A stretch of 64,000 nucleotides of DNA from Pseudomonas marginalis (GCF_008692035.1 NZ_VTFG01000002.1:1-64000), one strand, 5' to 3'. Shown: positions 17,577-26,854, numbered from the stretch's first letter. Notes: a model not told the origin generated them from the sequence alone. Program-made: numbers and translations.

Positions 17577-18494
17577 ATGCTTGGATTCCTTCTGCGCCGC
17601 CTGGGCATCGCCATTTGCGTTGCCATTACCGTGTCGGTGATCAGCTTTTCTCTTTTGCACCTGTCCGGCGACCTCGCCACTGCCATTGGCGGACCGGAAG
17701 CCACCAGCGAACAGATCGAACAGATTCGCATGCAGTACGGCTTGAACAAACCGCTGCCGACCCAGTACTTCAACTGGCTGGGCGATTTGCTGCGGCTGGA
17801 CCTGGGCAACTCGTTTTTCTTTCAGGAATCGGTCTACAACCTCGTCGCCAGCCGCTTGCCGATTACCCTGGGGCTGGGTGCCATGGCGCTGGGGATCGCC
17901 TTGCTGGTGGCCATTCCACTGGGCGTGCTGGCCGCGGTCAAACGCGACACCTGGGTTGACCGGCTGGCCTTGAGCATCGCGGTGCTGGGTCAGGCGATGC
18001 CAAGTTTCTGGTTTGCGCTGATGCTGATCGTGGTGTTCGCGGTGACGCTCAAGTGGCTGCCGGTGTCCGGCAATGCGACCCTGCTGCACTTCGTCATGCC
18101 GGCCATTGCCCTGGGCTACTACGCGACGCCGGCAATCATGCGCCTGACCCGCGCCGGCATGCTTGATGTGCTCAGTTCCGATTACATCCGCACCGCCCGC
18201 GCCAAGGGCCTGCGCCCTGCCCGCGTGCTGTTGAAGCATGCGCTGCGCAACGCGCTGATTCCGGTCGTCGCGCTGGCGGCGGTGGAGTTCGGCTTCATGC
18301 TCGGCGGCTCGGTGGTGATCGAAACCGTATTCTCCCTGCAAGGCATCGGGCAACTTGCCTGGGACGCCATCGCCCGTGACGACTTTCCGGTGGTACAGGC
18401 CGTGGTCCTGTTGATTGCGGTGATCTACATCATCCTCACGTTGCTGGCCGATGTGCTCAACGCACTGCTCGACCCGCGTATTCGCGTGCGCTAG
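17577..18494 (+). CDS. Peptide ABC transporter permease (DppB type)
   Basis: This inner-membrane permease has 305 residues from the ATG at 17577 (MLGFLLRRLGIAICVAITVSVISFSLLHLSGD), which has GAGGA at a suitable distance. The N-terminal membrane segment and the long periplasmic loop (YGLNKPLPTQYFNWL) are DppB-like. The EAA-type cytoplasmic loop DYIRTARAKGLRPARVLLKHALRNALIPV contacts the ATPases. It is the second gene of the importer operon. Confidence 0.93.
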   Translation: MLGFLLRRLGIAICVAITVSVISFSLLHLSGDLATAIGGPEATSEQIEQIRMQYGLNKPLPTQYFNWLGDLLRLDLGNSFFFQESVYNLVASRLPITLGLGAMALGIALLVAIPLGVLAAVKRDTWVDRLALSIAVLGQAMPSFWFALMLIVVFAVTLKWLPVSGNATLLHFVMPAIALGYYATPAIMRLTRAGMLDVLSSDYIRTARAKGLRPARVLLKHALRNALIPVVALAAVEFGFMLGGSVVIETVFSLQGIGQLAWDAIARDDFPVVQAVVLLIAVIYIILTLLADVLNALLDPRIRVR

Positions 18495-18503
18495 GAGGCC
18501 TAC

Positions 18504-19406
18504 ATGAGCACCCCCACTACCCTCGCGATCAATGACTACCTGCCACCACCGAGCAGCCTGAGCCGAGTGCTTGGCAAGAGCTTGCGGCATCGGGGTTTCG
18601 CCATCGGCGCGGTGTTGTTGCTGATTATCTTCGTAGGTGCACTGTTCGCGCCGTGGCTGGCACCTTACGACCCTTATGCGCAAGACGTGATGCTGCGCAT
18701 GAAACCACCGGTATGGATGGCCAACGGCACCTGGGAATACGTGCTCGGCACCGACAAGCTGGGCCGTGACTACCTGTCGAGGCTGCTCTACGGCGCACGT
18801 ATTTCGCTGTTCATCGGCATTGCAGCGGCGCTGATTTCCGGCTTTATCGGCACGCTCATGGGGCTGTTGGCGGGCTACTACGGCGGCAAGGTCGATGGGT
18901 TTATCAGCTACCTGATCACCACCCGGCTGGCGATGCCGGTGGTGATGGTCGCGCTGGCCTCGGCCTCGCTGATGGGCGGCTCACTGAAAGTGGTGATCGT
19001 GCTGCTCGGCTGCCTGTTATGGGATCGCTTCGCGGTGGTGGTCAGGGCCTCGGTGCAACAGATTCGCGATGCTGAATATGTGGCGTCGGCCCAGGCGCTC
19101 GGCTGCTCGACCCTGCGCATTCTGGTCAGTGAAATCCTGCCCAATCTGGTCGGCGCACTGATCGTTGTCGCGACGCTGGAAATGGCCCACGCGATCCTGC
19201 TGGAGTCGGCCCTCTCGTTCCTCGGGGTTGGCGTGCAGCCACCGACGCCGTCCTGGGGCCTGATGATCGCGGAAGGCAAGCCCTACATGTTCTTTTCCCC
19301 GTGGGTCATCGCCATTCCCGGCGTCGCCCTGATGATTCTGGTGCTGGGCATCAACCTCGTCGGCGATGGCCTGCGCGATCTGATCCTGCCCGACGGCCGT
19401 AACTGA
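18504..19406 (+). CDS. Peptide ABC transporter permease (DppC type)
   Basis: This is the second permease subunit, 300 residues, starting behind AGGAGG. The N-terminal cytoplasmic stretch is followed by FAIGAVLLLIIFVGALFAPWLAPYDPYAQD, which marks DppC. The EAA loop is EYVASAQALGCSTLRILVSEILPNLVGALIV, and the C-terminus SWGLMIAEGKPYMFFSPWV is typical. It lies between the DppB-type permease and two ATPase genes. Confidence 0.93.
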   Translation: MSTPTTLAINDYLPPPSSLSRVLGKSLRHRGFAIGAVLLLIIFVGALFAPWLAPYDPYAQDVMLRMKPPVWMANGTWEYVLGTDKLGRDYLSRLLYGARISLFIGIAAALISGFIGTLMGLLAGYYGGKVDGFISYLITTRLAMPVVMVALASASLMGGSLKVVIVLLGCLLWDRFAVVVRASVQQIRDAEYVASAQALGCSTLRILVSEILPNLVGALIVVATLEMAHAILLESALSFLGVGVQPPTPSWGLMIAEGKPYMFFSPWVIAIPGVALMILVLGINLVGDGLRDLILPDGRN

Positions 19407-19427
19407 TAGACCGCCGTAACTGATAGA
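19396..19427. repeat. Short tandem duplication over the permease stop codon
   Basis: GCCGTAACTGATAGA occurs twice with a 17-base period (19396-19410 and 19413-19427). The first copy carries the permease stop codon; the second lies in the short gap before the next gene. Confidence 0.85.
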
Positions 19428-19438
19428 GGGAACCGAAC

Positions 19439-20455
19439 ATGGCACTACTCCATGTGGAAAACCTGCGCGTGGACATCCCCATGGGCAACAGCCCGACGCC
19501 GGATGACATGCTGCATGCCGTACGCGGCCTGAATTTTGAAGTCGAGCGCGGTGAAATGCTGTGCATCGTCGGGGAATCCGGCTGCGGCAAATCCCTGACC
19601 TCGCTGGCGTTGATGGACCTGTTGCCACGCAAGGCCAAACGCACCGCGTCCCGGCTGACGCTGGACGGCATCGACATGCTCGGCCAGAGCGAGCGGCGCA
19701 TGTGCGACCTGCGCGGCAACCGCCTGGCGATGATCTTCCAGGAGCCGATGACCTCGCTGAACCCGGCCTACAGCATTGGCGATCAACTCAGCGAGGTACT
19801 GACCCAGCATCGCAAGGTCTCACGCAAGGAGGCCCTGGGGCGCGCCGCGCAGATGCTGGAGAAGGTCGGGATCAGCAATGCCACCGAGCGCCTGCGCCAG
19901 TATCCGCATCAACTTTCCGGCGGGCTGCGCCAGCGGGTGATCATCGCCATGGCCTTGATGTGCGAACCGGACCTGATCATCGCTGATGAGCCCACCACGG
20001 CCCTGGACGTGACCATTCAAGCGCAGATCCTGCGCTTGATCCGCGACATCCAGAAAGAACTCGGCCTGGCGGTGATCTTCATCACCCACGACCTTGGGCT
20101 GGTGGCACGGATCGCCGACCGGGTCGCCGTGATGTATGCCGGGGAAATCGTCGAAACCGCCCCTGCCCTGCAACTGTTCGAGAACCCGCAGCATCCGTAC
20201 ACCCGGGGGCTGCTGGCGAGTATTCCAATCCCTGGCCGGACCAAACCGGGTGAGGCGCTGGGTTCGATTCCAGGCCTGGTGCCGAGCCTGGTCGGCGAAC
20301 AGCAAGGGTGTGCGTTCCGCAATCGTTGCGGTCAGGCGATCCCGGCCTGCGCGCAACACATCCCCGAAGTCGAACAGGACGGGCACATGGCGCGCTGCCT
20401 GTTCGCCGCCCCGGCCCCGGCACCGATTCGCCTTCAGGAGCGTGCAAGGTCATGA
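19439..20455 (+). CDS. Peptide ABC transporter ATP-binding protein (DppD type)
   Basis: This is a cytoplasmic ATPase of the importer, 338 residues. Walker A is GESGCGKS, the Q-loop is IFQEPMTSLNPA, the signature is LSGGLRQRV and Walker B is LIIADEPTTALD. The C-terminal oligopeptide-type extension with CAFRNRCGQAIPAC carries the cysteines expected in DppD/OppD proteins. Its stop overlaps the start of the DppF-type gene (ATGA). Confidence 0.94.
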   Translation: MALLHVENLRVDIPMGNSPTPDDMLHAVRGLNFEVERGEMLCIVGESGCGKSLTSLALMDLLPRKAKRTASRLTLDGIDMLGQSERRMCDLRGNRLAMIFQEPMTSLNPAYSIGDQLSEVLTQHRKVSRKEALGRAAQMLEKVGISNATERLRQYPHQLSGGLRQRVIIAMALMCEPDLIIADEPTTALDVTIQAQILRLIRDIQKELGLAVIFITHDLGLVARIADRVAVMYAGEIVETAPALQLFENPQHPYTRGLLASIPIPGRTKPGEALGSIPGLVPSLVGEQQGCAFRNRCGQAIPACAQHIPEVEQDGHMARCLFAAPAPAPIRLQERARS

Positions 20456-21441
20456 AAAAAGACATCGCTTTGGAGCTGTGTGACATCCGCCGTGAGTTTC
20501 GGATCAACCAGGGCTTTTTCAAACCCGCCGCCACCCTGAAGGCCGTGGATGGTGTTTCCCTGCGCCTGATGCGTGGCGAGACCCTCGGTCTGGTGGGCGA
20601 GTCCGGTTGCGGCAAAAGTACCCTGGCCAAGATGCTGCTCGGCCTGTTGCCGCCCACCAGCGGCGACGTGTTGGTCAATGGCAAACACCTGGCGACGACT
20701 GATCGCAAGGAAATGTCGCGGCATATCCAGCCGATTTTCCAGGACCCATATTCCTCGCTGAATCCACGCAAGACCCTGCGCGAAATCGTTACCCTGCCGC
20801 TGATCGTGCATGACATCGGCAGTACCGCCGAGCGACGCAGGAAGACCGAAGCGATGCTTGATGTGGTCGGCCTGCCCAAGCGGGTGATCGACAGCTACCC
20901 GAGCCAGCTGTCCGGCGGGCAACGCCAGCGGGTGGCGATTGCCCGGGCGCTGATCATGCGCCCTGACGTGTTGATCTGCGACGAGCCCACCTCAGCGCTG
21001 GATGTGTCGGTGCAGGCGCAGATTCTCAACCTGCTGCAGGACCTCAAGCGCGAATTCGGCCTGACCTATCTGCTGATCAGCCATAACCTGGCGGTCATCG
21101 AACACCTCGCCGACCGGGTCGCCGTGATGTACCTGGGGCGCATCGTCGAAGAACGCACGCGCGAATCGTTGTTCGCTCAACCCGGTCACCCTTATACCCG
21201 TGCCTTGCTGGATTCGGTGCTCACGCCCGATCCGCGCCTGGGCATTCCCGAGATCGGCCTGCACGGCACCTTCCCCAACCCCATGTCACCGCCGCCCGGT
21301 TGCGCCTTCCACCCGCGCTGCCCGAGCTGCTTCGCCCCCTGCAAAACGGCCTACCCGGCCAATGGTCCGCTTATCGGCGGCAACGTGCGTTGCCACCTTC
21401 ACGACACTTCTGCCCAAACACTGGAGCTTGTCCACTCATGA
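20452..21441 (+). CDS. Peptide ABC transporter ATP-binding protein (DppF type)
   Basis: This is the partner ATPase, 329 residues from the overlapping ATG at 20452 (MKKDIALELCDIRREFRINQGF). Walker A is GESGCGKS, the Q-loop IFQDPYSSLNPRK, the signature LSGGQRQRVAIARAL and Walker B LICDEPTSALD. The cysteine-rich C-terminus (CAFHPRCPSCFAPC) is also family-typical. The stop overlaps the first peptidase start, so import and hydrolysis are translationally coupled. Confidence 0.94.
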   Translation: MKKDIALELCDIRREFRINQGFFKPAATLKAVDGVSLRLMRGETLGLVGESGCGKSTLAKMLLGLLPPTSGDVLVNGKHLATTDRKEMSRHIQPIFQDPYSSLNPRKTLREIVTLPLIVHDIGSTAERRRKTEAMLDVVGLPKRVIDSYPSQLSGGQRQRVAIARALIMRPDVLICDEPTSALDVSVQAQILNLLQDLKREFGLTYLLISHNLAVIEHLADRVAVMYLGRIVEERTRESLFAQPGHPYTRALLDSVLTPDPRLGIPEIGLHGTFPNPMSPPPGCAFHPRCPSCFAPCKTAYPANGPLIGGNVRCHLHDTSAQTLELVHS

Positions 21442-22862
21442 GTCGTTCACTGGCTATCAGCAACACCACAGCGCAATTCGACAATGGCGAATTCTTCAAT
21501 CTGCTCCAACGCAGCGTCGCCCTGCACACCGAAAGCCAGGCAGCGGACAGCCAGCCCGAGCTGTATCGCTACCTCAATGAGTTCATCACCCCGCATGTCG
21601 AGGCAATGGGTTTCAGCGTCAAGATCTATGACAACCCGGTGGCCGAGCGCGGCCCCTTCATGATCGCCACGCGCATTGAACACCCGGACCTGCCGACCGT
21701 GCTCAGCTACGGCCACGGTGATGTGGTGCGCGGCTATGATGCGCAATGGCGCGAAGGCCTGTCGCCGTGGCACGTCATTGCCGAAGGCGATCGCTGGTAC
21801 GGCCGCGGCACGGCGGATAACAAAGGCCAGCATCTGATCAACCTGACCGCCCTGGAACAAACGCTCAAGGCGCGCGATGGCCAGCTGGGTTTCAACGTCA
21901 AGCTGCTGCTGGAAATGGGCGAAGAAGAAGGCTCGCCGGGCTTGAACGCATTCTGTGCCGCCCACAGCAAAGAGCTTGCGGCGGATATCTTCATCGCCTC
22001 GGACGGCCCGCGCCTGGCGGCATCACGCCCGACGATTTTTCTCGGCTCGCGCGGGGTCTTCAACTTCGAGCTGGTGGTCAATTTACGTGAGGGCGCCCAT
22101 CACTCCGGCAACTGGGGCGGGTTGCTGGCCAATCCCGGCATCATCCTGGCCAATGCCATCGCGAGCATGGTCGATGAACACGGTCGGGTGAAAGTGGCCG
22201 GCCTGATGCCCGAGACACTGCCGGAGCCGGTTCGGCAGGCGCTGGCCGATATTGCCGTGGGTGGCGGACCGGGCGATCCGCACATCGACGCCAATTGGGG
22301 TAACCCGCAGCTCTCGCTGAGCGAAAAGGTGTTCGGCTGGAACACCCTCGACGTCATCGCCTTCAAGACCGGCAACCCAGACGCCCCGGTGCATGCGATT
22401 CCCGGCAAGGCTAACGCCCACTGCCATATCCGCTTCGTGGTCGACAGCGACTACACGACCTTTATCCCGGCGGTACGTACCCACCTGGATGCGCATGGCT
22501 TCAGCAATGTCGAGGTCAAGCAAAGCCGCATCGATGTGATGCATGCCACTCGGCTGGACCCGCAGAGCCCTTGGGTCGATTGGGCGCTCGGCTCCCTGGC
22601 ACAGACCACCGGCAAAAAACCTGCGCTGCTGCCAAACCTCGGTGGTTCGCTGCCCAACGATGTGTTCGCGGACGTGCTCGGCCTGCCGACATTGTGGGTA
22701 CCGCACTCGTACCCGGCCTGTTCACAGCATGCACCGAACGAACACTTGCTGGCGCCGGTGGTCAAGGAAAGCCTGCAAATCATGGCCGGGCTGTTCTGGG
22801 ACCTGGGCAACGACGCGGCACGCCTGACCCGGGAACATCAGTTACGGGAGCAGGCGCAATGA
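21438..22862 (+). CDS. M20-family metallopeptidase (first of two)
   Basis: This is a dinuclear zinc peptidase or deacylase of the M20/M28 family, 474 residues from 21438. Metal-site motifs are visible: SYGHGDVVRGYD (His/Asp), GRGTADNKGQH (bridging Asp) and EMGEEEGSPG (catalytic Glu-Glu). No signal peptide is seen, so it should act in the cytoplasm on material brought in by the ABC importer. Both ends overlap neighbours by 4 bases. The exact substrate (dipeptide, carnosine-like or acyl amino acid) cannot be told. Confidence 0.88.
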   Translation: MSRSLAISNTTAQFDNGEFFNLLQRSVALHTESQAADSQPELYRYLNEFITPHVEAMGFSVKIYDNPVAERGPFMIATRIEHPDLPTVLSYGHGDVVRGYDAQWREGLSPWHVIAEGDRWYGRGTADNKGQHLINLTALEQTLKARDGQLGFNVKLLLEMGEEEGSPGLNAFCAAHSKELAADIFIASDGPRLAASRPTIFLGSRGVFNFELVVNLREGAHHSGNWGGLLANPGIILANAIASMVDEHGRVKVAGLMPETLPEPVRQALADIAVGGGPGDPHIDANWGNPQLSLSEKVFGWNTLDVIAFKTGNPDAPVHAIPGKANAHCHIRFVVDSDYTTFIPAVRTHLDAHGFSNVEVKQSRIDVMHATRLDPQSPWVDWALGSLAQTTGKKPALLPNLGGSLPNDVFADVLGLPTLWVPHSYPACSQHAPNEHLLAPVVKESLQIMAGLFWDLGNDAARLTREHQLREQAQ

Positions 22863-24013
22863 GCGCCACGCCACAACAGGCCCTGGACTGGCTTGCCGAC
22901 CAGCGCCCAGCCATGGAGGCGCTGCTGCGGCGCATCGTCGACACCGACTCCAACAGCTATGACAAGGCGGGTGTCGATGCGGTGGGCGCGCTGCTCGCGG
23001 CTGAACTGGAGGCCGACGGCATCCTGCTCAAGCGCATACCGGTCGAGGGTTTTGGTGACGTACTGCTCGCCGAAGTGCCAGGCGATCCTGGAAAACCGGT
23101 GCTGTTGCTGGGCCATCGCGACACGGTCTTTCCCAAGGGCACCACCACGACTCGCGGCTACAGCCGCGACGCCAACCTCGCCTACGGCCCCGGCGTCGCC
23201 GACATGAAAGGCGGCCTGGTGCTCAATTGCTTCGCGCTCAAAGCACTCAAGCGCGCCGGCCGGTTGCCCTATCCGGTGCAGGTCCTGTACACCGGCGACG
23301 AAGAAATCGGCTCCGGCAGCGCCAGGCCCCATATCGAAAACGCCGCCCGTGCCGCCCGTGCCGTGCTCAACACCGAACCTGGCCGGGCCAGCGGCAACGT
23401 GGTCAGCGCACGCAAAGGCGGGGCCACGCTGATCATCGAAGTCAGCGGCCGCGCGGCGCATGCCGGGGTCAACCATGCCGACGGGGCCAGTGCCATCGAG
23501 GCCCTGGCACGCAAGATCGTCAAGCTGCATGCCTTGACCGATTACCCGGCCGGCATCACCACTAACGTTGGGCTGATATCCGGTGGTACGTCGAGCAATA
23601 CCGTCGCGCCCAGCGCCTGCGCGCGGCTGGACGTGCGCTTCATCGAACTCAAGCACTGGGATCGGATCTTCAGCGCAATCCAGGCCATCGTCGCCGAAGA
23701 AGAACTGATCGGCACCCGCGCCGTCCTCAAGGAAGCGACGACCTTTCTACCGATGGAAGCACGCCACAGCGAACGACTGCTGCACCTCTACCAACAAAAA
23801 GCACTGGCATTGGGTTTCAGCGTCGAAGGCGAATTCACCGGCGGTTGCGCCGACTCCGGCTTTACCGCCAGCCTGGGCGTTCCAACCCTGTGCGGGCTCG
23901 GCCCGGTGGGTGGCAAGGTCCACACCGATCGTGAATACCTGGAGTTGGACACCCTGGTACCTCGCGCCCTGGCCCTGGTGGCGACCATTCTGGCGGTCGG
24001 CGACAGCGTTTGA
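22859..24013 (+). CDS. M20-family metallopeptidase, carboxypeptidase G2-like (second of two)
   Basis: This 384-residue product starts at 22859, overlapping the previous stop. Motifs LLLGHRDTVFPKG, GPGVADMKGGLV and YTGDEEIGS give the two-zinc site and catalytic Glu pair. The overall pattern resembles glutamate carboxypeptidase (CPG2) enzymes that remove C-terminal Glu from folate-like or peptide substrates. Unlike secreted CPG2 it has no signal peptide. It ends the importer-peptidase operon. Confidence 0.88.
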   Translation: MSATPQQALDWLADQRPAMEALLRRIVDTDSNSYDKAGVDAVGALLAAELEADGILLKRIPVEGFGDVLLAEVPGDPGKPVLLLGHRDTVFPKGTTTTRGYSRDANLAYGPGVADMKGGLVLNCFALKALKRAGRLPYPVQVLYTGDEEIGSGSARPHIENAARAARAVLNTEPGRASGNVVSARKGGATLIIEVSGRAAHAGVNHADGASAIEALARKIVKLHALTDYPAGITTNVGLISGGTSSNTVAPSACARLDVRFIELKHWDRIFSAIQAIVAEEELIGTRAVLKEATTFLPMEARHSERLLHLYQQKALALGFSVEGEFTGGCADSGFTASLGVPTLCGLGPVGGKVHTDREYLELDTLVPRALALVATILAVGDSV

Positions 24014-24059
24014 GGTCATGGGTTTCTACGCGTCGCCGAGGTGAGGGTATCCGACAGGT

Positions 24060-24482
24060 TCACAGGCAGCTCCTGGCGCTGTCGGGTATCGTTTCAAGGT
24101 GACGGGAATGGCTCACTCGGGCGAAGTTTTTGACCTGTTCTACTGCTGCAATCACCGAGCATTCGGCCGACCCGTCTGGTGCTATGGAGTAAAGGCATCG
24201 CTTACCCATGGAAAGGCTATGCAATACACGTTCATCCAGTTCACCGAGCACGACAAAAGAACAGTCACTCCTGGCCACTTGCACATCAACATGCTTGCCA
24301 GGCACGGTGCCCACCGCATCGACATGGAGCAGCGCAACATTGTCAAAACAGCTGAACCCTTGATGAATCAAGTCAATATGAGCGCTATCAAGCCCGCACA
24401 CGATGACCACGATGCGCGTGCAACTTGATGGCTCGCGCATCCACTTCATAGCGTTGGGACGACAATCGACAGTTTGGCTCAT
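24060..24482 (-). CDS. Hypothetical protein, downstream of 24530-24994
   Basis: I do not recognise this protein. The reading frame from 24482 (MSQTVDCRPNAMKW) gives 140 residues of ordinary, non-arginine-rich composition, with a hydrophobic strand (CTRIVVIVCGLD) and a central region VALLHVDAVGTVPGKHVDVQVARSDCSFVVLGELD. AAGG stands about nine bases before the ATG. It follows the other small gene on the same strand by 47 bases, so they may be co-transcribed. Normal composition and the operon-like spacing are the only support. Confidence 0.5.
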   Translation of the reverse strand: MSQTVDCRPNAMKWMREPSSCTRIVVIVCGLDSAHIDLIHQGFSCFDNVALLHVDAVGTVPGKHVDVQVARSDCSFVVLGELDERVLHSLSMGKRCLYSIAPDGSAECSVIAAVEQVKNFARVSHSRHLETIPDSARSCL

Positions 24483-24529
24483 AAGCGATGCCTTTATGGT
24501 TCCAACCGGCGAATGGACCAGGTCATTGG

Positions 24530-24994
24530 TTAAATGACGCCGCGTGCCTGCAACACGCTTTTCGCCAGGCTTCGGGTCGCCGCTAACACCGCCTCCACCT
24601 GTTGATCCATCTGTGCAGTGGAGGAGGCTACTTCTCCAAGCTCGACCACGCGCAGCGGATGACCAAAGACGGACCCCAGCCACGTCATGCCGCAATTCGT
24701 GCCAGTTTCGACATCCAGTAAAAAGCTGCCGTGGGAGACGCCGCGCAACAGTTGGCTGGCATGGCACGCGTAGGCCCCGTCGGACGGCTCCGGGCTGGAC
24801 CCGACCTGCAACCAATCGAGCCTCAACGCCTCGGACTGTTTGACGGCTAGATAAGCCACCTGGTCCCACTCATCTATCGCCACATGCAGCTTGTCGATCA
24901 TGTACGGGGGCAACGCGGCGCTGGTAACGATCACCACTCCGGCATCCGCCGAAGGCTCCTTGATCCAGACTGCGGATTGCGTTATCGCATGCAT
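24530..24994 (-). CDS. Hypothetical protein, unrecognised
   Basis: The product has 154 residues starting MHAITQSAVWIKEPSADAG, with GGGAG seven to eight bases upstream. It has alternating hydrophobic and polar segments (GVVIVTSAALPPYMIDKLHVAIDEWDQVAYLAVKQ, then SQLLRGVSHGSFLLDVETGTNCGMTWLGS). No signal peptide or membrane helix is apparent. I cannot assign a family. It is the first of two small leftward genes between the peptidase operon and acdS. Confidence 0.6.
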   Translation of the reverse strand: MHAITQSAVWIKEPSADAGVVIVTSAALPPYMIDKLHVAIDEWDQVAYLAVKQSEALRLDWLQVGSSPEPSDGAYACHASQLLRGVSHGSFLLDVETGTNCGMTWLGSVFGHPLRVVELGEVASSTAQMDQQVEAVLAATRSLAKSVLQARGVI

Positions 24995-25122
24995 GGCGGT
25001 ACTCCCGGCGGTTGGATAGGAGCAACGTGCTCCGGGTGGCGATTCGACGATGGGATCGTGACATTCAATATTGATGCCGACTCACCCATCGCGTCGTGAG
25101 CTCCCTGGTTTTTTGGCGTTAA

Positions 25123-26139
25123 TCAGCCGTTGCGAAACAGGAAGCTGTAGGCATTCAGCGCAGGCGCCCCACCCAAGTGCGCATACAGCACTTTGGAGCC
25201 TTCGGGGAACTCACCACGGCGGACCATTTCAATCATCCCGTGCATGGATTTGCCCTCGTACACCGGATCGGTCAGCACGCCTTCCAGGCTCCCGCACAAA
25301 CGAATGGCTTCCAGCGTGCCTTCGTTGGGCAAACCGTATTCCGGGTAGGCAAAACGTGTATCGAGTACCACGTCGTCTTCGGTGATCTCACGGCCCAGTT
25401 CCACCAACTCTGCGGTGTGCCGGGCGATACGCAGGATCTGCGCCTTGGTTTGCTCCGGCTTGGCCGAGGCATCAATGCCGATAACGTTCTTCGAACGGCC
25501 GTCCGCGGCGAAACCGACGACCATGCCGGCCTGGGTACTGCCGGTCACAGAGCAGACCACGATGTAGTCGAACGTGAACCCCAGTTGTTTTTCCTGCTCT
25601 CGCACTTCCTCGGCAAAGCCGACGAACCCAAGGCCGCCGTAGGGGTGTTCGGAACACCCGGCAGGGATTGGAAACGGTTTGCCACCCCGCTCCACCACAT
25701 CGTCCATGGCCTTCTGCCAACTGGGCCGGATGCCAATGTCGAACCCGGCGGCGTCCAGTCGTACGTCGGCGCCCATGATGCGCGACATCTCGATATTGCC
25801 AACGCGGTCATACACCGCATCGGAGTAGTTCACCCAGTTTTCCTGCACCAGCACACACTTCATGCCCAGGTGAGCGGCAACGGCGGCCACCTGGCGGGTC
25901 TGGTTCGACTGGATACCGCCGATGGAAACCAAGGTATCGCAGCCTTGCTCGAGCGCTTCGGGAATCAAGTATTCGAGCTTGCGCGTTTTGTTCCCGCCGA
26001 AGGCCAGGCCACTGTTGCAGTCTTCACGTTTGGCATACAGCTCGACCTTGCCACCCAGGTGTTCACTGAGGCGCTTCAAGGGCGTGATGGGAGAAGGACC
26101 GAAGGTCAACGGATAACGTTTAAAACGATTCAGGTTCAT
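25123..26139 (-). CDS. acdS: 1-aminocyclopropane-1-carboxylate deaminase
   Basis: This PLP enzyme cleaves ACC, the plant ethylene precursor, to 2-oxobutanoate and ammonia. The 338-residue length is exactly that of Pseudomonas AcdS. Lys51 in GGNKTRKLEYL holds PLP, and the residues that separate true ACC deaminase from D-cysteine desulfhydrase are present: Glu295 (DPVYEGK) and Leu322 (AHLGGAP). It is divergent from an Lrp-type regulator (acdR), the usual arrangement. Its presence suggests a plant-associated lifestyle. Confidence 0.96.
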   Translation of the reverse strand: MNLNRFKRYPLTFGPSPITPLKRLSEHLGGKVELYAKREDCNSGLAFGGNKTRKLEYLIPEALEQGCDTLVSIGGIQSNQTRQVAAVAAHLGMKCVLVQENWVNYSDAVYDRVGNIEMSRIMGADVRLDAAGFDIGIRPSWQKAMDDVVERGGKPFPIPAGCSEHPYGGLGFVGFAEEVREQEKQLGFTFDYIVVCSVTGSTQAGMVVGFAADGRSKNVIGIDASAKPEQTKAQILRIARHTAELVELGREITEDDVVLDTRFAYPEYGLPNEGTLEAIRLCGSLEGVLTDPVYEGKSMHGMIEMVRRGEFPEGSKVLYAHLGGAPALNAYSFLFRNG

Positions 26140-26237
26140 GACGCTGCTCCTTGATTACTGGACATCAAAGCGCCAGACCGAAAGGCAAAGGTTGCCTTCC
26201 AGGTTCTTTCAGTCGGGCTTCGATGAGTTCAATATTA

Positions 26238-26271
26238 AGAAGTTTTCCAAAAAGATGTGTTGCAAACTTCT
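26238..26271. promoter_or_regulatory. Inverted repeat between acdS and acdR, probable AcdR site
   Basis: AGAAGTTT (26238-26245) and AAACTTCT (26264-26271) form a perfect 8-base inverted repeat with an 18-base AT-rich spacer in the acdS/acdR gap. The spacing is about 2.5 helical turns, suitable for an Lrp-type regulator. Confidence 0.55.
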
Positions 26272-26337
26272 AGCACTTAAAGAACTATAATTTCTCACTA
26301 TAAATATCGAACATACTTTAATTGCGAATAAACAGTC

Positions 26338-26847
26338 ATGAACGCAACAAACACTCGCAAGAAGCCAAGCATATCAGCCCCGGTGCCGCAGCCGCTGGAT
26401 CGAACCGACCGCGCCATTCTCAAGGCCCTGCAACGAGATGCCTCCATCTCCAATGTGGCGCTGGCAGAGAAGGTGAAATTGAGTGCACCGGCGTGCCTCA
26501 GGCGCGTCGAGCGGCTCAAGCAGGTCGGCCTGATCAAAGGCATAGTCGCGCTGCTCGACAATGTCGCGCTGGATGCGGGGATGGTGGTGTTGATCGGCGT
26601 GGTGCTGGACCGCTCCACACCGGAATCCTTCGCCGCATTCGAGGCAGCCGCACAAAAAGTGTCCGGCTGCATGGAGTGCCATGTGGTGACGGGGGAGTTC
26701 GACTACTTCATGTTGATACGAACCAAGGACAGCAACAGTTTCAACCGGCTCCACGCGGAACAGTTGCTTTACCTGCCTGGGGTTCGCCAGATTCGATCGT
26801 TCATGGGCTTGCGTCAGGTCTTGTCGACCACCCACATTCCCCTTTGA
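26338..26847 (+). CDS. acdR: Lrp/AsnC-family regulator of ACC deaminase
   Basis: This 169-residue regulator has an N-terminal helix-turn-helix (LDRTDRAILKALQRDASISNVALAEKVKLSAPACLRRVERLKQVGLIKG) and a C-terminal RAM/AsnC domain (VVLIGVVLDRSTPESFAAFEAAAQKVSGCMECHVVTGEFDYFMLIRTKD). Known AcdR proteins activate acdS with ACC/AcdB-type input. The divergent position next to acdS supports the name. An earlier in-frame start is not suggested by a ribosome site. Confidence 0.9.
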   Translation: MNATNTRKKPSISAPVPQPLDRTDRAILKALQRDASISNVALAEKVKLSAPACLRRVERLKQVGLIKGIVALLDNVALDAGMVVLIGVVLDRSTPESFAAFEAAAQKVSGCMECHVVTGEFDYFMLIRTKDSNSFNRLHAEQLLYLPGVRQIRSFMGLRQVLSTTHIPL

Positions 26848-26854
26848 AGCGTCG

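Noticed and set aside
24099..24428. 109-codon plus-strand frame
   Set aside because: It overlaps the minus-strand hypothetical, which has the more natural composition and a better ribosome site.
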